DNA of 64,000 bases, taken from the NCBI GenBank assembly GCA_947647505.1, contig CANSKO010000004.1, forward strand, positions 1 through 64,000, read 5' to 3'. Position 1 is the first letter of the stretch. Every line of letters starts with the position of its first letter. The position numbers and the translations under genes are program-made. Positions 1 through 8,206 of this stretch are shown piece by piece. The DNA comes from an uncultured Roseburia sp. (lineage in GTDB: Bacteria; Bacillota; Clostridia; Lachnospirales; Lachnospiraceae). The notes under the pieces were generated by a model. The model did not search any database, was not told the DNA's origin, and saw only the letters and a list, made by a program, of their open reading frames with translations.

Positions 1-11
1 GAGCAGTTCGA

Positions 12-40
12 CTGGTTAAGCCTAAAAATGGCTTAACCAG
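12..40. repeat. perfect inverted repeat at IS left end
   Basis: An 11-bp arm (12-22, ctggttaagcc) pairs exactly with 30-40 around a 7-base loop. It overlaps the IS left terminus and lies just before the transposase start at 56. There is no T-tract, so it is not a standard terminator. IS elements often carry such a hairpin to keep outside transcription from entering the transposase; that role is inferred here. Confidence 0.6.
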
Positions 41-1208
41 CAGACACTACATAGAATGATGCTTTGCATAAAAGGACAGCAGTTGGAATTTGGCCTCCGT
101 CTGGAAGAAGGACGGACAATTAACAGTGTCATCACGGAATATGGCATTTCCAAAGAGAGCGTCCGCCGATGGCGCAATGAATTCCAGAAAAAATGCCAAG
201 CCCAAAGCCTTCAAACTCCTTCGTCCATTAATGAAGCGGAAATTATGAAAGACAGCCTGCGCTTGCGCAGAGAACTGGATGAAAAGGACAAGGAGATCCT
301 TTTCTTAAAAAACAGCGGCATTCTTCGCAAAGGAAATCGATTCGAGGCTTATCGGTTTATCGAATGGCATAACAGAGAATTCGGCATCCGCTGGCTGTTG
401 AAGCGGCTTGGCGTCTGCCCGAATGCTTATTACAACTGTCGGAAACGCCGAAAGGCGGACTATTATGCCCGAAAGGAAGCGGCAAAAACGCTGATCAGCG
501 AAATTTACCATACGCATAATGGGGTGGCGGGATACCGGGCCATGACCGTCTATCTGGCGCGCAGGGGCTGTCATTACAGCGCGGTTACCGTACATAAATA
601 CATGAATACGAAAATGAGGTTGTATTCCCTCGCCTGTCCGAAGAAACCGGGTTATCGGCGCGGAAAACCGCACAAAATCTTTGATGACAAGCTGCAGCGG
701 GAGCTTCAGGCAGACCGGACGAACCACAAGCGGCGTAGGATTTCACATATCTGTTTTTGAAAAACGGGGAAGCGCGCTACAATTGCAGTATTATTGACCT
801 GTATGGCCGGAGCGTCATTGCAAGCATGACAGATCGCCAGATCACCAGCGGCCTTGCTATCCGGACTTTGAAGAAAGCGCTGAGGTTCCAAGTATGCGTC
901 AAAGGCCTTCGTGGAATTCTGCGAATCCGTCCATATAATCCAAAGTATGGGCAAAGCAAGATGTCCCTACGACAATGCCCCTATGGAAAGGCATTTCAAC
1001 GCATTGAAAAATGAATGTCTTTATCCGTACGAGTTTCAGACAGAGGAGGCGCTGTATCAGGCGGTGGAAGAATTCGCTTATGTCACGTATAACCAGATCC
1101 GTCCCCCCCACAGCCATATGGATGCCGCGCGCCATATCAGGCACGGACTGCATCTTAAACATGGAAACGGATTTTTTTAGCCATAAGTGTTACAAAAATG
1201 CTTGACCA
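13..1208 (+). mobile_element. IS3-family insertion sequence, inactive
   Basis: The element is bounded by imperfect terminal inverted repeats: TGGTTAAGC at 13-21 and GCTTGACCA at 1200-1208, eight of nine matching, in the TG...CA form usual for the IS3 family. It encloses a broken transposase (56-1180). No target-site duplication is visible in the immediate flanks. The left end also contains a perfect hairpin at 12-40. The ends are inferred from the repeats and the transposase limits and could be off by some bases. Confidence 0.6.
56..1180 (+). pseudogene. IS3-family transposase (OrfAB), frameshifted and deleted
   Basis: The first 234 codons (56-760) carry an OrfA-like helix-turn-helix and coiled coil (ISKESVRRWRNEF, then RRELDEKDKEILFLK) running straight into the OrfB amino-terminal region. 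At about 735 the frame is lost, and the core around the first catalytic Asp (DFTYLFLKNG expected) is read in another frame (757-1014). Near 880 a deletion removes the segment with the second catalytic Asp, leaving GSKYASKAFVEF. The last part, with the catalytic Glu in NAPMERHFNALKNE, is read in a third frame (911-1180). With at least two frameshifts and the second Asp missing, the enzyme cannot be active. Confidence 0.85.
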
Positions 1209-1364
1209 CTATAAATGCGGCGCCGTGGATAGTCCACAATTTGTTTGATTTCTAATTGGTAGTCCAAGATAAAACCTTTCTTTTATAAAAACAGACACCC
1301 ACGAAGGAGCGCCTGCTGATATTGTGTTTCGACAATGAGAATGGATTGCATTCATTGCATTTTT

Positions 1365-1568
1365 CTATTCAACCTCTCTGTGATAGATTGCGGTGTGCTG
1401 ATTGCTTGTGTAATCTGCAATGCTGTGTGAAGCGGGTGTGCATGTCAGCGCGCCCGTTAATTGATTGGCAACTTCAAGATTGCTGTTTGGGTACAAATGC
1501 CCGTATGTTTCTAAAGTGGTCTGTATCTTTTTCTCCCATTGTGAGTAATAAAAAGTAGATGCTATCAA
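1365..1568 (-). pseudogene. tyrosine recombinase (integrase) C-terminal fragment
   Basis: The minus-strand reading contains KIQTTLETYGHLYPNSN, the block around the catalytic Tyr of phage/ICE-type tyrosine recombinases, followed by a typical tail. Only about 60 codons remain. The catalytic Arg, Lys and His boxes and all upstream domains are missing. It is probably the relic of an integrative element that once sat here, together with the TnpV remnant nearby. The 150 bases between the IS end (1208) and this fragment show nothing I recognise. Confidence 0.6.
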
Positions 1569-1763
1569 GCCAAGGGAAAATTATCGGTGCAGATACAGCG
1601 CTAATTTGCTGCTAAAAATTTTGAAAACAATGCGAAAAGAGCAATATTTGGCAAAATAGATGTGCCCGAAAAAAGCTGATTGGCATATGAGGAGGGGGCG
1701 GGCGCCAGTGGAGCTTACGCGGCGAACCGACCGGGCTGACCGAGCCGGCAGGCGAGACAACGG

Positions 1764-2003
1764 CATTTGCAGTATTTCAAAGAGCATAAACGGTTTGTCC
1801 ATATTAATCTGCTGATAAGCGGCAGGTTGAACGAATACCCTGTAAGCATAGATGAACAGGCAGAGGACATATTTTTTGCTGGTAAGGAATATGCCCACAG
1901 GCGGGGAGCGACAGAACCGTTAAAGGAAGGAGGCCGGTTTTTATTGGCTCAAAAAATGAATCATACTTGGGTTTGCGTGAAGGAAATTGTGGAGAGGGAG
2001 TGA
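1764..2003 (+). pseudogene. TnpV-like transposon protein remnant
   Basis: The reading LQYFKEHKRFVHINLL, then SGRLNEY, IDEQAED, TEPLK and KEIVERE follows the C-terminal two-thirds of TnpV, a small protein carried by many Clostridia transposons. The expected amino-terminal part (a PCL.LP.EE..PIG block) is not found in frame upstream. The middle is shortened, and the usual MNNIRA segment reads MNHTWV. I take it as a decayed, 5'-truncated copy. The function of intact TnpV is not established. Confidence 0.55.
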
Positions 2004-2162
2004 ATCTGTGCACATGTGGCGGGCGGCTCCTCCGGGGTATGCTTCAGTGCCGCTCAAACGTAAGCAGAGCGGTTCGGGGAGTTGAAAAACGCTATAATTT
2101 CGTGTATGCTTAGAAAAAGAAATCAGACTGAGAAATTGGTATTTGGCGGAGGAAATAATAGA

Positions 2163-2491
2163 ATGAAATTAGCAGATCTATCAAGTGGGACGGATGGGAT
2201 ACTATGGGTTGTATTCGTAATATTTTTGGTGATTTCCATAATGCTGCTGTCTGGTCATGGAGCTGGTTTATTTCCGGGTATAATACAGCGTCGAAAGAGC
2301 AAAAAGCAAAATACGATGAAAAAAATTATGTAGAACGATGGGGGTGGAATGGCGGTTATAGCATTTCTCATTCTTGTTATGGGCTTGTTTGAGGACGTGC
2401 TGCCAGCTGGTTTTGCATATATTTCACTTGGCGTTGTGGGCGTTGATTGCCTGGTGATCATCAGTGTGAGCCATACAATTTGTAAAAAATA
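2163..2491 (+). pseudogene. DUF3784 small membrane protein, triple frameshift
   Basis: A GGAGG site precedes ATG 2163. Read across three frames the product is a DUF3784 protein: an amino-terminal membrane segment (VVFVIFLVISIMLLSGHGAGL), then SGYNTASKEQKAKYDEK, then LCRTMG, then a second and third membrane segment (MAVIAFLILVMGLFED onward) ending in TICKK. The frame changes near 2272, in the A-run near 2323 and in the G-run near 2343. Each is explained by loss of one base, two of them in homopolymers. The rest of the reading is well preserved, so the damage is recent or is a sequence error. Confidence 0.65.
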
Positions 2492-2553
2492 ATAAAATCC
2501 TGTTTGGTGAGAAGTGGCAGAGAGCGTAAAATCGAAATTTTTCAGGAGGCAGG

Positions 2554-2942
2554 ATAAAGAAGAGCGAAATTGTATTTTTAAGATGTGATGGGAAGAACAA
2601 AGATTTTATAGAAAATTGCAGGTTACTTGATAAAATAAATAAAGCGATAGTTATTGATCGAGGCAATAACCCGATTTTCAGTGGTTCGGTACGTTCTCAT
2701 AAGGAAAACAAGATAGAGCGAAAAAGAGTGTTTGTCATGTCAAATGAACAAGGAAAGGGCATGGGAACGGAGTTGATTTCGAAACGGATAGAGTGAGCGA
2801 AAGAGCTGGGAGATCCGAACTATGCGCGTATGTAGAGATGCCAGAAGCCCTTTGTATGGGAAAAAATTGTAAGTCGAAACAGACAAATGCCTGTTTGCTA
2901 TTAAATTGTATAAAAAGAAAATCGGGATTGAGGAACATATGA
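2554..2942 (+). pseudogene. GNAT-family acetyltransferase, decayed
   Basis: A GGAGG site at 2545-2549 is followed not by ATG but by ATA AAG AAG AGC (2554). The reading then contains the acetyl-CoA-binding motif of GNAT enzymes (VFVMSNEQGKGMGTELISK). A TGA at 2794 stands where Trp is usual (IE-W-AKELG). After a deletion of the segment following ELG, the end of the family (NYA..YVEMPEALCMGKN) is found in another frame. An internal deletion also seems to have removed the region between CRLLDKINK and the usual strand 1. Several independent lesions make this a pseudogene. Confidence 0.65.
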
Positions 2943-2943
2943 T

Positions 2944-3141
2944 ATGAAAATAATAAACAGAGACATAGACAGCGGAAAACCCTTTGATTGGGGGAAAACT
3001 TCTTTCGATTATGCAAAATTCCGTGATATTTATCCGAAGGAGTTTTATCAAAAAATTATTGACCGCAAATTATGCCTGGACGGACAATTTGTCCTTGATG
3101 TTGGAACGGGAACGGGGGTTCTTCCCGGAAATATGTACTAG
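2944..3141 (+). pseudogene. class I SAM methyltransferase, amino-terminal stub
   Basis: This is a 65-codon reading starting at ATG 2944. It holds the amino-terminal helices and motif I (VLDVGTGTGVLP) of a class I SAM-dependent methyltransferase. It ends at a stop supplied by the palindromic element that begins at 3138, and the downstream DNA does not continue the methyltransferase. Such proteins are normally about 250 residues. The ATG overlaps the decayed end of the acetyltransferase, so the two were probably once an operon. Confidence 0.65.
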
Positions 3142-3302
3142 AGCGTGTTTGAAAAATGCTTTCTGACAGATGTGCGACCCACTTAGTGGGAGATTTGTGC
3201 CAAATAAGGGAGGCGTAGCGGGCTACGTTGACCGAATTTGGTGAAATCTCGCGCTAAGTGGGGCGTGCAGATGGCGGGAATGATTTTTCAGACACGCTCT
3301 AG
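3138..3302. repeat. palindromic MITE-like element, about 165 bp
   Basis: The two halves are near reverse complements of each other. The ends are ctagagcgtgt (3138-3148) and acacgctctag (3292-3302). Inner blocks also pair: cacttagtgggagattt near 3180 with aaatctcgcgctaagtg near 3243, and the centre is gtagcgggctac. It has no coding capacity. It breaks the methyltransferase on one side and adjoins a transposase remnant on the other. The ends flanked by TA resemble non-autonomous elements moved by another transposase. Copies elsewhere in the genome would settle this. Confidence 0.65.
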
Positions 3303-3735
3303 AAGGCATCCATATTCCCGGCGGGAGGACGGCTTACCGCATCATGGGGAAAATCGGACTTTGCCACCGCCCGAAACGCAAACCGAACGGAATGAAGAAA
3401 GCGGGCCGCAAGGCGTGCAAATCCGGCGATCCGCTGAAGCGGAATTTTACATTCGCAGAGCCATTAAAAAATGCGTAACGGATAGAACGGAAATCAGGGC
3501 AAAAGACGAAAAGCTCTAATTGTGCGAACAACCCTTTCCAATGCAGTCCGGGCTTATCCGGCGCTTAAAGGCGCCGTTATCCATTCTGACAGGGGAATAC
3601 AGTGCGCTGGCGAAGCGCCGCAAGTCTGTCGCAAAGCATGGCATTTTCCAGCGCATGAACAGAGACGGCGGATGTTGCCATGACAATGCGCGATGCGATG
3701 GGAATGTTGTCAATGCCATCTGTTTTATGCTATAA
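3303..3735 (+). pseudogene. second IS3-family OrfB remnant
   Basis: The reading GIHIPGGRTAYRIMGKIGL continues through a basic region to KKCVTDRTEIRAKDEKL, which is the block around the first catalytic Asp. One base is lost in the A-run near 3468. A deletion at about 3520 then joins it to TLSNAVRAYPALKGAVIHSDRGIQ, which holds the second catalytic Asp. The remainder (3600-3735) is readable only in pieces (KHGIFQRMNRDGGCCHDNARC). The family differs in sequence from the element at 13-1208. No ends were identified. Confidence 0.6.
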
Positions 3736-3736
3736 T
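3707..3736 (+). promoter_or_regulatory. sigma-A promoter, extended -10
   Basis: TTGTCA (3707-3712), an 18-base spacer ending in TGC, and TATAAT (3731-3736). It lies at the tail of the transposase remnant and about 105 bases before the next intact gene (3842). Confidence 0.6.
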
Positions 3737-3841
3737 ATCTTAAACAGTTTTAAAGCTTCTTGAGAGACCGGATCGCCCTGTGAGAAGATTTTACATAAGG
3801 GCATTAAAGGAGAAAGCGCCTGATGCGATAAGGAGGAGAAT

Positions 3842-4342
3842 ATGGACCTTACAGAATTTGAGCCGTTTCGTCAGAAATGCGTTGAGGAGCTGCCGGAGGA
3901 AATTGATAAAATACTGAAAGGGGCAAATGGAGAGAAGGCCTGCGCAATCAGCTTTATTACAACGGACGATTTTTATGGGTGTTATCTGGCGTGGGATTTC
4001 AGCGCCCGGATAGACGAATATTTTGAGTGGGAAAATGGAACGGAGCCGGATTTCCTTTACGATCCGCTTGTCGATCTTGTGGAATCAAAAGCGTGTGAAG
4101 ACATAGATTTTTGCCATCCTTCCGATGAGAAATGGGCGTTTGCAGAAGCATTTCTGTCTGTATTGGAATCGTGCATCCGGCAGATACCGGATGACATATT
4201 TCAAAAGAATGGATTTCAGAGAGAAGAGGTTCTTTTTTTTGCCACAATGGGCGATGGAGATTACATTCAGGAAATGCTCGAAGCTTCCCTTAAGATGTTC
4301 AATGCGAAAGAAACGCTCGAAGCATTTGGGATTGTTTTGTAG
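3842..4342 (+). CDS. DUF4303-like protein
   Basis: A 166-residue soluble, acidic protein with no signal peptide or membrane segment. ATG 3842 follows the GGAGGA site. The pattern (ISFITTDDFYGCYLAWDF early, DPLVDLVES in the middle, EEVLFFATMGDGD near the end) resembles the DUF4303 family, often found singly or in immunity-like clusters. The function is not known. It is the first intact gene after the graveyard, with its own promoter at 3707-3736. The family assignment is from memory of pattern only. Confidence 0.55.
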   Translation: MDLTEFEPFRQKCVEELPEEIDKILKGANGEKACAISFITTDDFYGCYLAWDFSARIDEYFEWENGTEPDFLYDPLVDLVESKACEDIDFCHPSDEKWAFAEAFLSVLESCIRQIPDDIFQKNGFQREEVLFFATMGDGDYIQEMLEASLKMFNAKETLEAFGIVL

Positions 4343-4405
4343 CGGGCGGATGTTCTGCATATGACATGGCGCATTCGGTGTCTGCATGGCTTTGAAACGG
4401 CTGAA

Positions 4406-4437
4406 TTGTAAACAATTGACATACGTTCCGTTTACAA
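4406..4437. promoter_or_regulatory. 8-bp dyad, possible operator
   Basis: TTGTAAAC (4406-4413) and GTTTACAA (4430-4437) are perfect inverted repeats separated by 16 bases. They lie immediately upstream of the -35 at 4444. The position suits a regulator that activates or represses the promoter of the REC-HD-GYP gene. No regulator is identified. Confidence 0.4.
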
Positions 4438-4443
4438 AATGAT

Positions 4444-4472
4444 TTGACATTTGAAGGAAAAAGCGCTATCCT
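4444..4472 (+). promoter_or_regulatory. sigma-A promoter of REC-HD-GYP gene
   Basis: TTGACA (4444-4449), a 17-base spacer and TATCCT (4467-4472), 47 bases before ATG 4520. Confidence 0.65.
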
Positions 4473-4519
4473 AAATAGCAAAGAAGCATTATGTGTCAGG
4501 GTATAAATGAGAGGAAGGC

Positions 4520-5608
4520 ATGAATAAACAGCAGATATTAATCGTGGACGACGAAGAAATCAACAGATTGATTCTGGATGGAATGTTTGATGAAGACGAG
4601 TATGCAAAGATAGAGGCGGCAAATGGACAGGAAGCGATCGATCATATTCAGAACAGTCAGAATATTGTACTGATTTTGCTGGATATCATCATGCCGGTTC
4701 TGGATGGATTTAAGGTCTTAGAATACATGCAGGAGCATGCGCTGATTGATAAGATTCCGGTTATACTGATTACCAGCGAGACGATTGGAGACAGTGAAGA
4801 CAAGGCTTATTCCTACGGGGTGGCAGACGTTATACATAAACCGTTTTATCCAAACATCGTCAAAAAGAGATGTAAAAACATCATCGGGCTTTACCAGAAC
4901 AAGCATAATATGGAGGTTCGCTTAAAGGAGCAGGAAGAGGCGATTCTGGCACATCAGAAGGAAATCAACGACAACAATGAATTTATGATTGATGCGCTCA
5001 GTTCCGTGATTGAATCCCGAAATGCCGAGACGGGAGACCATACAAAACGAATTAAGAGCATTACGAGGATTATGCTCAAATATCTGAAAAAGCATTTCCC
5101 AAGATATGGATTGACGGATATGCAGATGGATATGATAGCGAGAGCTTCTGTTTTGCATGATATTGGCAAGATTGGCATTTCAGACGCGATTTTGTTGAAG
5201 CCCGGGCGTCTGACGGATGAAGAATTTGAAATCATGAAAAAACATACGACGATTGGCTGCGATATCTTGCAGAAGTTCTACAGGAATCAGGCAAGCGAAT
5301 TTGACCGTTATTGTTATGAAATCTGCCGCCACCATCATGAACGATGGGATGGCGGAGGGTATCCCGATCATCTGGCCGGGGATGATATACCAATCAGTGC
5401 ACAGATTGTTGCCGTAGCGGATGTATATGATGCATTGATCAGTCCCAGAGTATATAAAAATTCATATACGAAAGAAGTCGCGTATGATATGATTATGAAT
5501 GGGAAATGCGGTCGGTTTCCGCCAGAGATTCTGGAATGTTTTCAGTATGCAAAAGACGAGTTATTTTCCGTCACTGTAGAAGTGAATGATATGTTTAATT
5601 TTTCGTAA
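4520..5608 (+). CDS. response regulator with HD-GYP phosphodiesterase output
   Basis: A 362-residue cytoplasmic protein. Residues 1-125 are a receiver domain (ILIVDDEE, phospho-acceptor Asp in LLDIIMPVLDG, Lys in HKPF). A coiled linker follows, then an HD-GYP domain (about 150-350) with the metal ligands intact: GDHTKRI, LHDIGKIG, and CRHHHERWDGGGYP. HD-GYP proteins of this RpfG-like layout usually hydrolyse cyclic di-GMP, so phosphorylation probably controls second-messenger breakdown. The usual GYP triplet is not obvious. A strong promoter precedes it and a terminator follows, so it may be its own unit at the head of the signalling block. Confidence 0.85.
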   Translation: MNKQQILIVDDEEINRLILDGMFDEDEYAKIEAANGQEAIDHIQNSQNIVLILLDIIMPVLDGFKVLEYMQEHALIDKIPVILITSETIGDSEDKAYSYGVADVIHKPFYPNIVKKRCKNIIGLYQNKHNMEVRLKEQEEAILAHQKEINDNNEFMIDALSSVIESRNAETGDHTKRIKSITRIMLKYLKKHFPRYGLTDMQMDMIARASVLHDIGKIGISDAILLKPGRLTDEEFEIMKKHTTIGCDILQKFYRNQASEFDRYCYEICRHHHERWDGGGYPDHLAGDDIPISAQIVAVADVYDALISPRVYKNSYTKEVAYDMIMNGKCGRFPPEILECFQYAKDELFSVTVEVNDMFNFS

Positions 5609-5626
5609 TACTTTGGAACTTATAGC

Positions 5627-5667
5627 GGCAGCAAAGAAGTGTAGATTACTTTTGCTGCCCTTTTTGT
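5627..5667 (+). terminator. Rho-independent terminator
   Basis: The 9-bp stem GGCAGCAAA (5627-5635) pairs with TTTGCTGCC (5651-5659), followed by CTTTTTGTT. It ends transcription of the REC-HD-GYP gene. Confidence 0.8.
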
Positions 5668-5697
5668 TACAAATGCAACAAAATGCCGGAGGATAGT

Positions 5698-7134
5698 ATG
5701 GAACAGAGGGAACGTTGCGTATTTCCAACAGAAGATGCGCTGGAGATGATCCTGAATTTCGATCACGCGGGAATCATTTCCTATGTAAATGCTGTGGCTG
5801 CGAAAAAGCTGGAGTATACGGACGGCTTGTGCGGCAGACATATCAGCGATGTTTTTCCGAATACGTTTCGGGCGGCGGCAGATGGATTTGAAACGGAATA
5901 CGAATTTGACGGAGCCGTAAGAAATCTTGTGGCATACCGGAAAAACCTTACCTGTTTTCCGGTGGAGGCGAAGATTATAAAGAGCGGGGAAGAAGACGAA
6001 ACGTACATATGCATGGCAAACGATATCCTGGAGAAAGAATTTCTGAGCAAGGAAATCGAACAGGTAAAACAGGAAGCGCATCAGGCGATGAAGGTTAAGT
6101 CGGAGTTTGTCGCAAATGTGACGCATGAGCTTCGGACGCCGGTAAACGGCATTCTGGGCAATGTCAGAGAGATGTATGGCGATGATCTGGATGCAAAGAC
6201 GGTTCGCTCCTTAAAGCTCGTGGAGCGCTGCTGCGAAGATATGAACAAAATCATCAACAACATACTGGATTTTTCCAAGCTGGAGGCCGGAAAATTTACG
6301 TTGGAGCCACGGGAATTCCATTTCAGAAATATGATGGATTATGTAAAGTCCAATCACATCAATAAGCTTACGGAAAAAGGACTTGGATTTTTTATGACAG
6401 TATCGCCGCAGATTCCGGAATATATCATTGGCGATGAGCTGCGTATTGTGCAGATTCTTGGCAATCTGATTTCCAATGCGCAAAAGTTCACTGCAATAGG
6501 AAAAATCAGCGTGGAAGCGGTAAAGACGGCGCGCGTGGGCGATAAGATAGAACTGTTTTTTATGGTGAAGGATACGGGCATCGGGATCGATGATGCGGAC
6601 AAAGACAAACTATTTCAGAGCTTTTCTCAGGTGGACGCATCCATTTCAAGAAAGTACGGCGGCACAGGGCTTGGGCTGAATATCTGCAAGCAGCTGGTTG
6701 AACTGATGGGCGGCAGAATTGAGGTGGAAAGCGAAAAGAACAAAGGAAGCACGTTTTCTTTTTCTATCTGGGCCGGGCTTTGTGAAGGGGAAGAATCTGC
6801 GGATGTGCAGCAGGATGGCGTCGAAAGGATGGAAATGCCTGCATCTGCGGAGGAGATTTCTTTTGAAAACATTCGAAAATACGGTACGCCGGAAAATCTG
6901 AAGAGTCTGGAGAACACGCTTTCCAAACTGATCCTCTGTGTGGAAATGGAAAACTGGGAAAAAGCCGAAATGTTTATGGAAACGGTCAGAGAGCTTGTAA
7001 ACGGCGCGCCGCGCGAAGTCGGACGTATCGTTCTTCGCCTTAAGATGGCAATACAGAAAGAAAATTATGATAAAATAACGGCTGCATTTGAAGAATTGAA
7101 CCATCTTCTGGGGTTTAAGGAGGAGGATGCATAA
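5698..7134 (+). CDS. PAS-containing sensor histidine kinase
   Basis: I choose ATG 5698 because GGAGG sits just before it; the in-frame ATG 5683 has no such site. The product of 478 residues has no membrane segment. It has an amino-terminal PAS-like domain (about 10-115), a coiled coil, a HisKA dimerisation helix with the phospho-His in ANVTHELRTPVNGILG, and an HATPase domain with N, G1 and G2 boxes (LGNLISNAQKF, DTGIGIDD, GGTGLGLNI). The last 100 residues are helical without a receiver or an Hpt histidine, and their role is unclear. Its stop overlaps the next start (TAATG), so it is coupled to the REC-HD-GYP protein, a likely phosphorylation partner. Confidence 0.85.
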   Translation: MEQRERCVFPTEDALEMILNFDHAGIISYVNAVAAKKLEYTDGLCGRHISDVFPNTFRAAADGFETEYEFDGAVRNLVAYRKNLTCFPVEAKIIKSGEEDETYICMANDILEKEFLSKEIEQVKQEAHQAMKVKSEFVANVTHELRTPVNGILGNVREMYGDDLDAKTVRSLKLVERCCEDMNKIINNILDFSKLEAGKFTLEPREFHFRNMMDYVKSNHINKLTEKGLGFFMTVSPQIPEYIIGDELRIVQILGNLISNAQKFTAIGKISVEAVKTARVGDKIELFFMVKDTGIGIDDADKDKLFQSFSQVDASISRKYGGTGLGLNICKQLVELMGGRIEVESEKNKGSTFSFSIWAGLCEGEESADVQQDGVERMEMPASAEEISFENIRKYGTPENLKSLENTLSKLILCVEMENWEKAEMFMETVRELVNGAPREVGRIVLRLKMAIQKENYDKITAAFEELNHLLGFKEEDA

Positions 7135-8171
7135 TGGAAGCGAAAGTGCTCATTGTAGATGACGTGGAAACGAATCGCCTGATTCTGGAAGAAATTATCG
7201 AAGGCATGGGCTGTCGGCCAATTCTGGCGGAAAGCGGAAAAGAGGCGGTGGAAATGGTGCAGGAGCATTTGCCGCAGCTTGTTTTGACCGATATTTCGAT
7301 GCCGGAGATGGACGGCTATGAGCTTTGCCGGATTCTGAAAGGAAATGAGAAGACAAAAAACATTCCGATTGTATTTATCTCCGCATTTGATCATCCGGAG
7401 GACATTGTAGAGGGGCTTTCGCTGGGCGGAGAAGACTATATTACGAAGCCTTTTGTGGCGGAAGTGATCGAAGCGCGCGTAGGCGTATATCTCAGATTGC
7501 AGGAAGCCAGGCAGCAGCTGATGGAGATGAACCGCAGACTGCAGGCGTCCGTGAATGAACAGCTTGCGCAGATGGAGCAGGAAAAGAAAAATATACTGTA
7601 TGCGCTTGCGAATATGGCGGCGAAAAATTCAGACAGGGAGAAGGAGCATATCGGGCGCTTAAAACGCAATTGTCGAATTCTGGCGCAGGGTATGCAGCTT
7701 TCGCCGCAATTTGAAGGAAAAGTTTCTGACGCGTTTATTGATACGATTGAACTTGCAGCGCCGATTTGCGATATAGGGACAATTGGGATTCCAATGGAAA
7801 TTCTGCGCAAGAAAACAGAACTGACGGAAGAGGAGGTGGCTATTTTTCATACGCATACGGATATAGGAGCAGATTTTCTGAGTGATCTTTATGTAAGCAA
7901 TGATTACAATGATTTTGTCGCTACGTCTGTTGATATTATACGTCACCATCATGAAAACTGGGATGGAAGCGGATATCCGGAAGGGCTTGCCGGAGAGGAC
8001 ATCCCGCTTGCGGCGCAGATTGTATCCGTTATGGAAGCGTACTGTACCCTGACAGAACAGGCGGACTGCGGCAGGGAAGCGGCCCTTGCCCGGATGCGGG
8101 AAGAGGCCGGCAGAAAACTGAATCCGGATATTTTTGACATATGCTGTAAAATTTCGCGTCAATTGTGCTGA
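7134..8171 (+). CDS. response regulator with degenerate HD-GYP domain
   Basis: 345 residues: a receiver domain (VLIVDDVE, Asp in LTDISMPEMDG, KPF) then a coiled linker and an HD-GYP-like domain (about 165-340). The HD motif reads PICDIGTIGIP at about residue 210, so the catalytic His is Cys and the conserved Lys is Thr. The first His (EHIGRLKRN) and RHHHENWDGSGYP are kept. Loss of one metal ligand suggests weak or no phosphodiesterase activity, so it may act as a binding or sensory partner instead. It starts inside the stop codon of the kinase gene, so both are surely co-translated. It parallels the intact protein at 4520. Confidence 0.8.
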   Translation: MEAKVLIVDDVETNRLILEEIIEGMGCRPILAESGKEAVEMVQEHLPQLVLTDISMPEMDGYELCRILKGNEKTKNIPIVFISAFDHPEDIVEGLSLGGEDYITKPFVAEVIEARVGVYLRLQEARQQLMEMNRRLQASVNEQLAQMEQEKKNILYALANMAAKNSDREKEHIGRLKRNCRILAQGMQLSPQFEGKVSDAFIDTIELAAPICDIGTIGIPMEILRKKTELTEEEVAIFHTHTDIGADFLSDLYVSNDYNDFVATSVDIIRHHHENWDGSGYPEGLAGEDIPLAAQIVSVMEAYCTLTEQADCGREAALARMREEAGRKLNPDIFDICCKISRQLC

Positions 8172-8206
8172 CGAACCTTTATTATTCGAACAGGGAGGAA
8201 TGAAGC

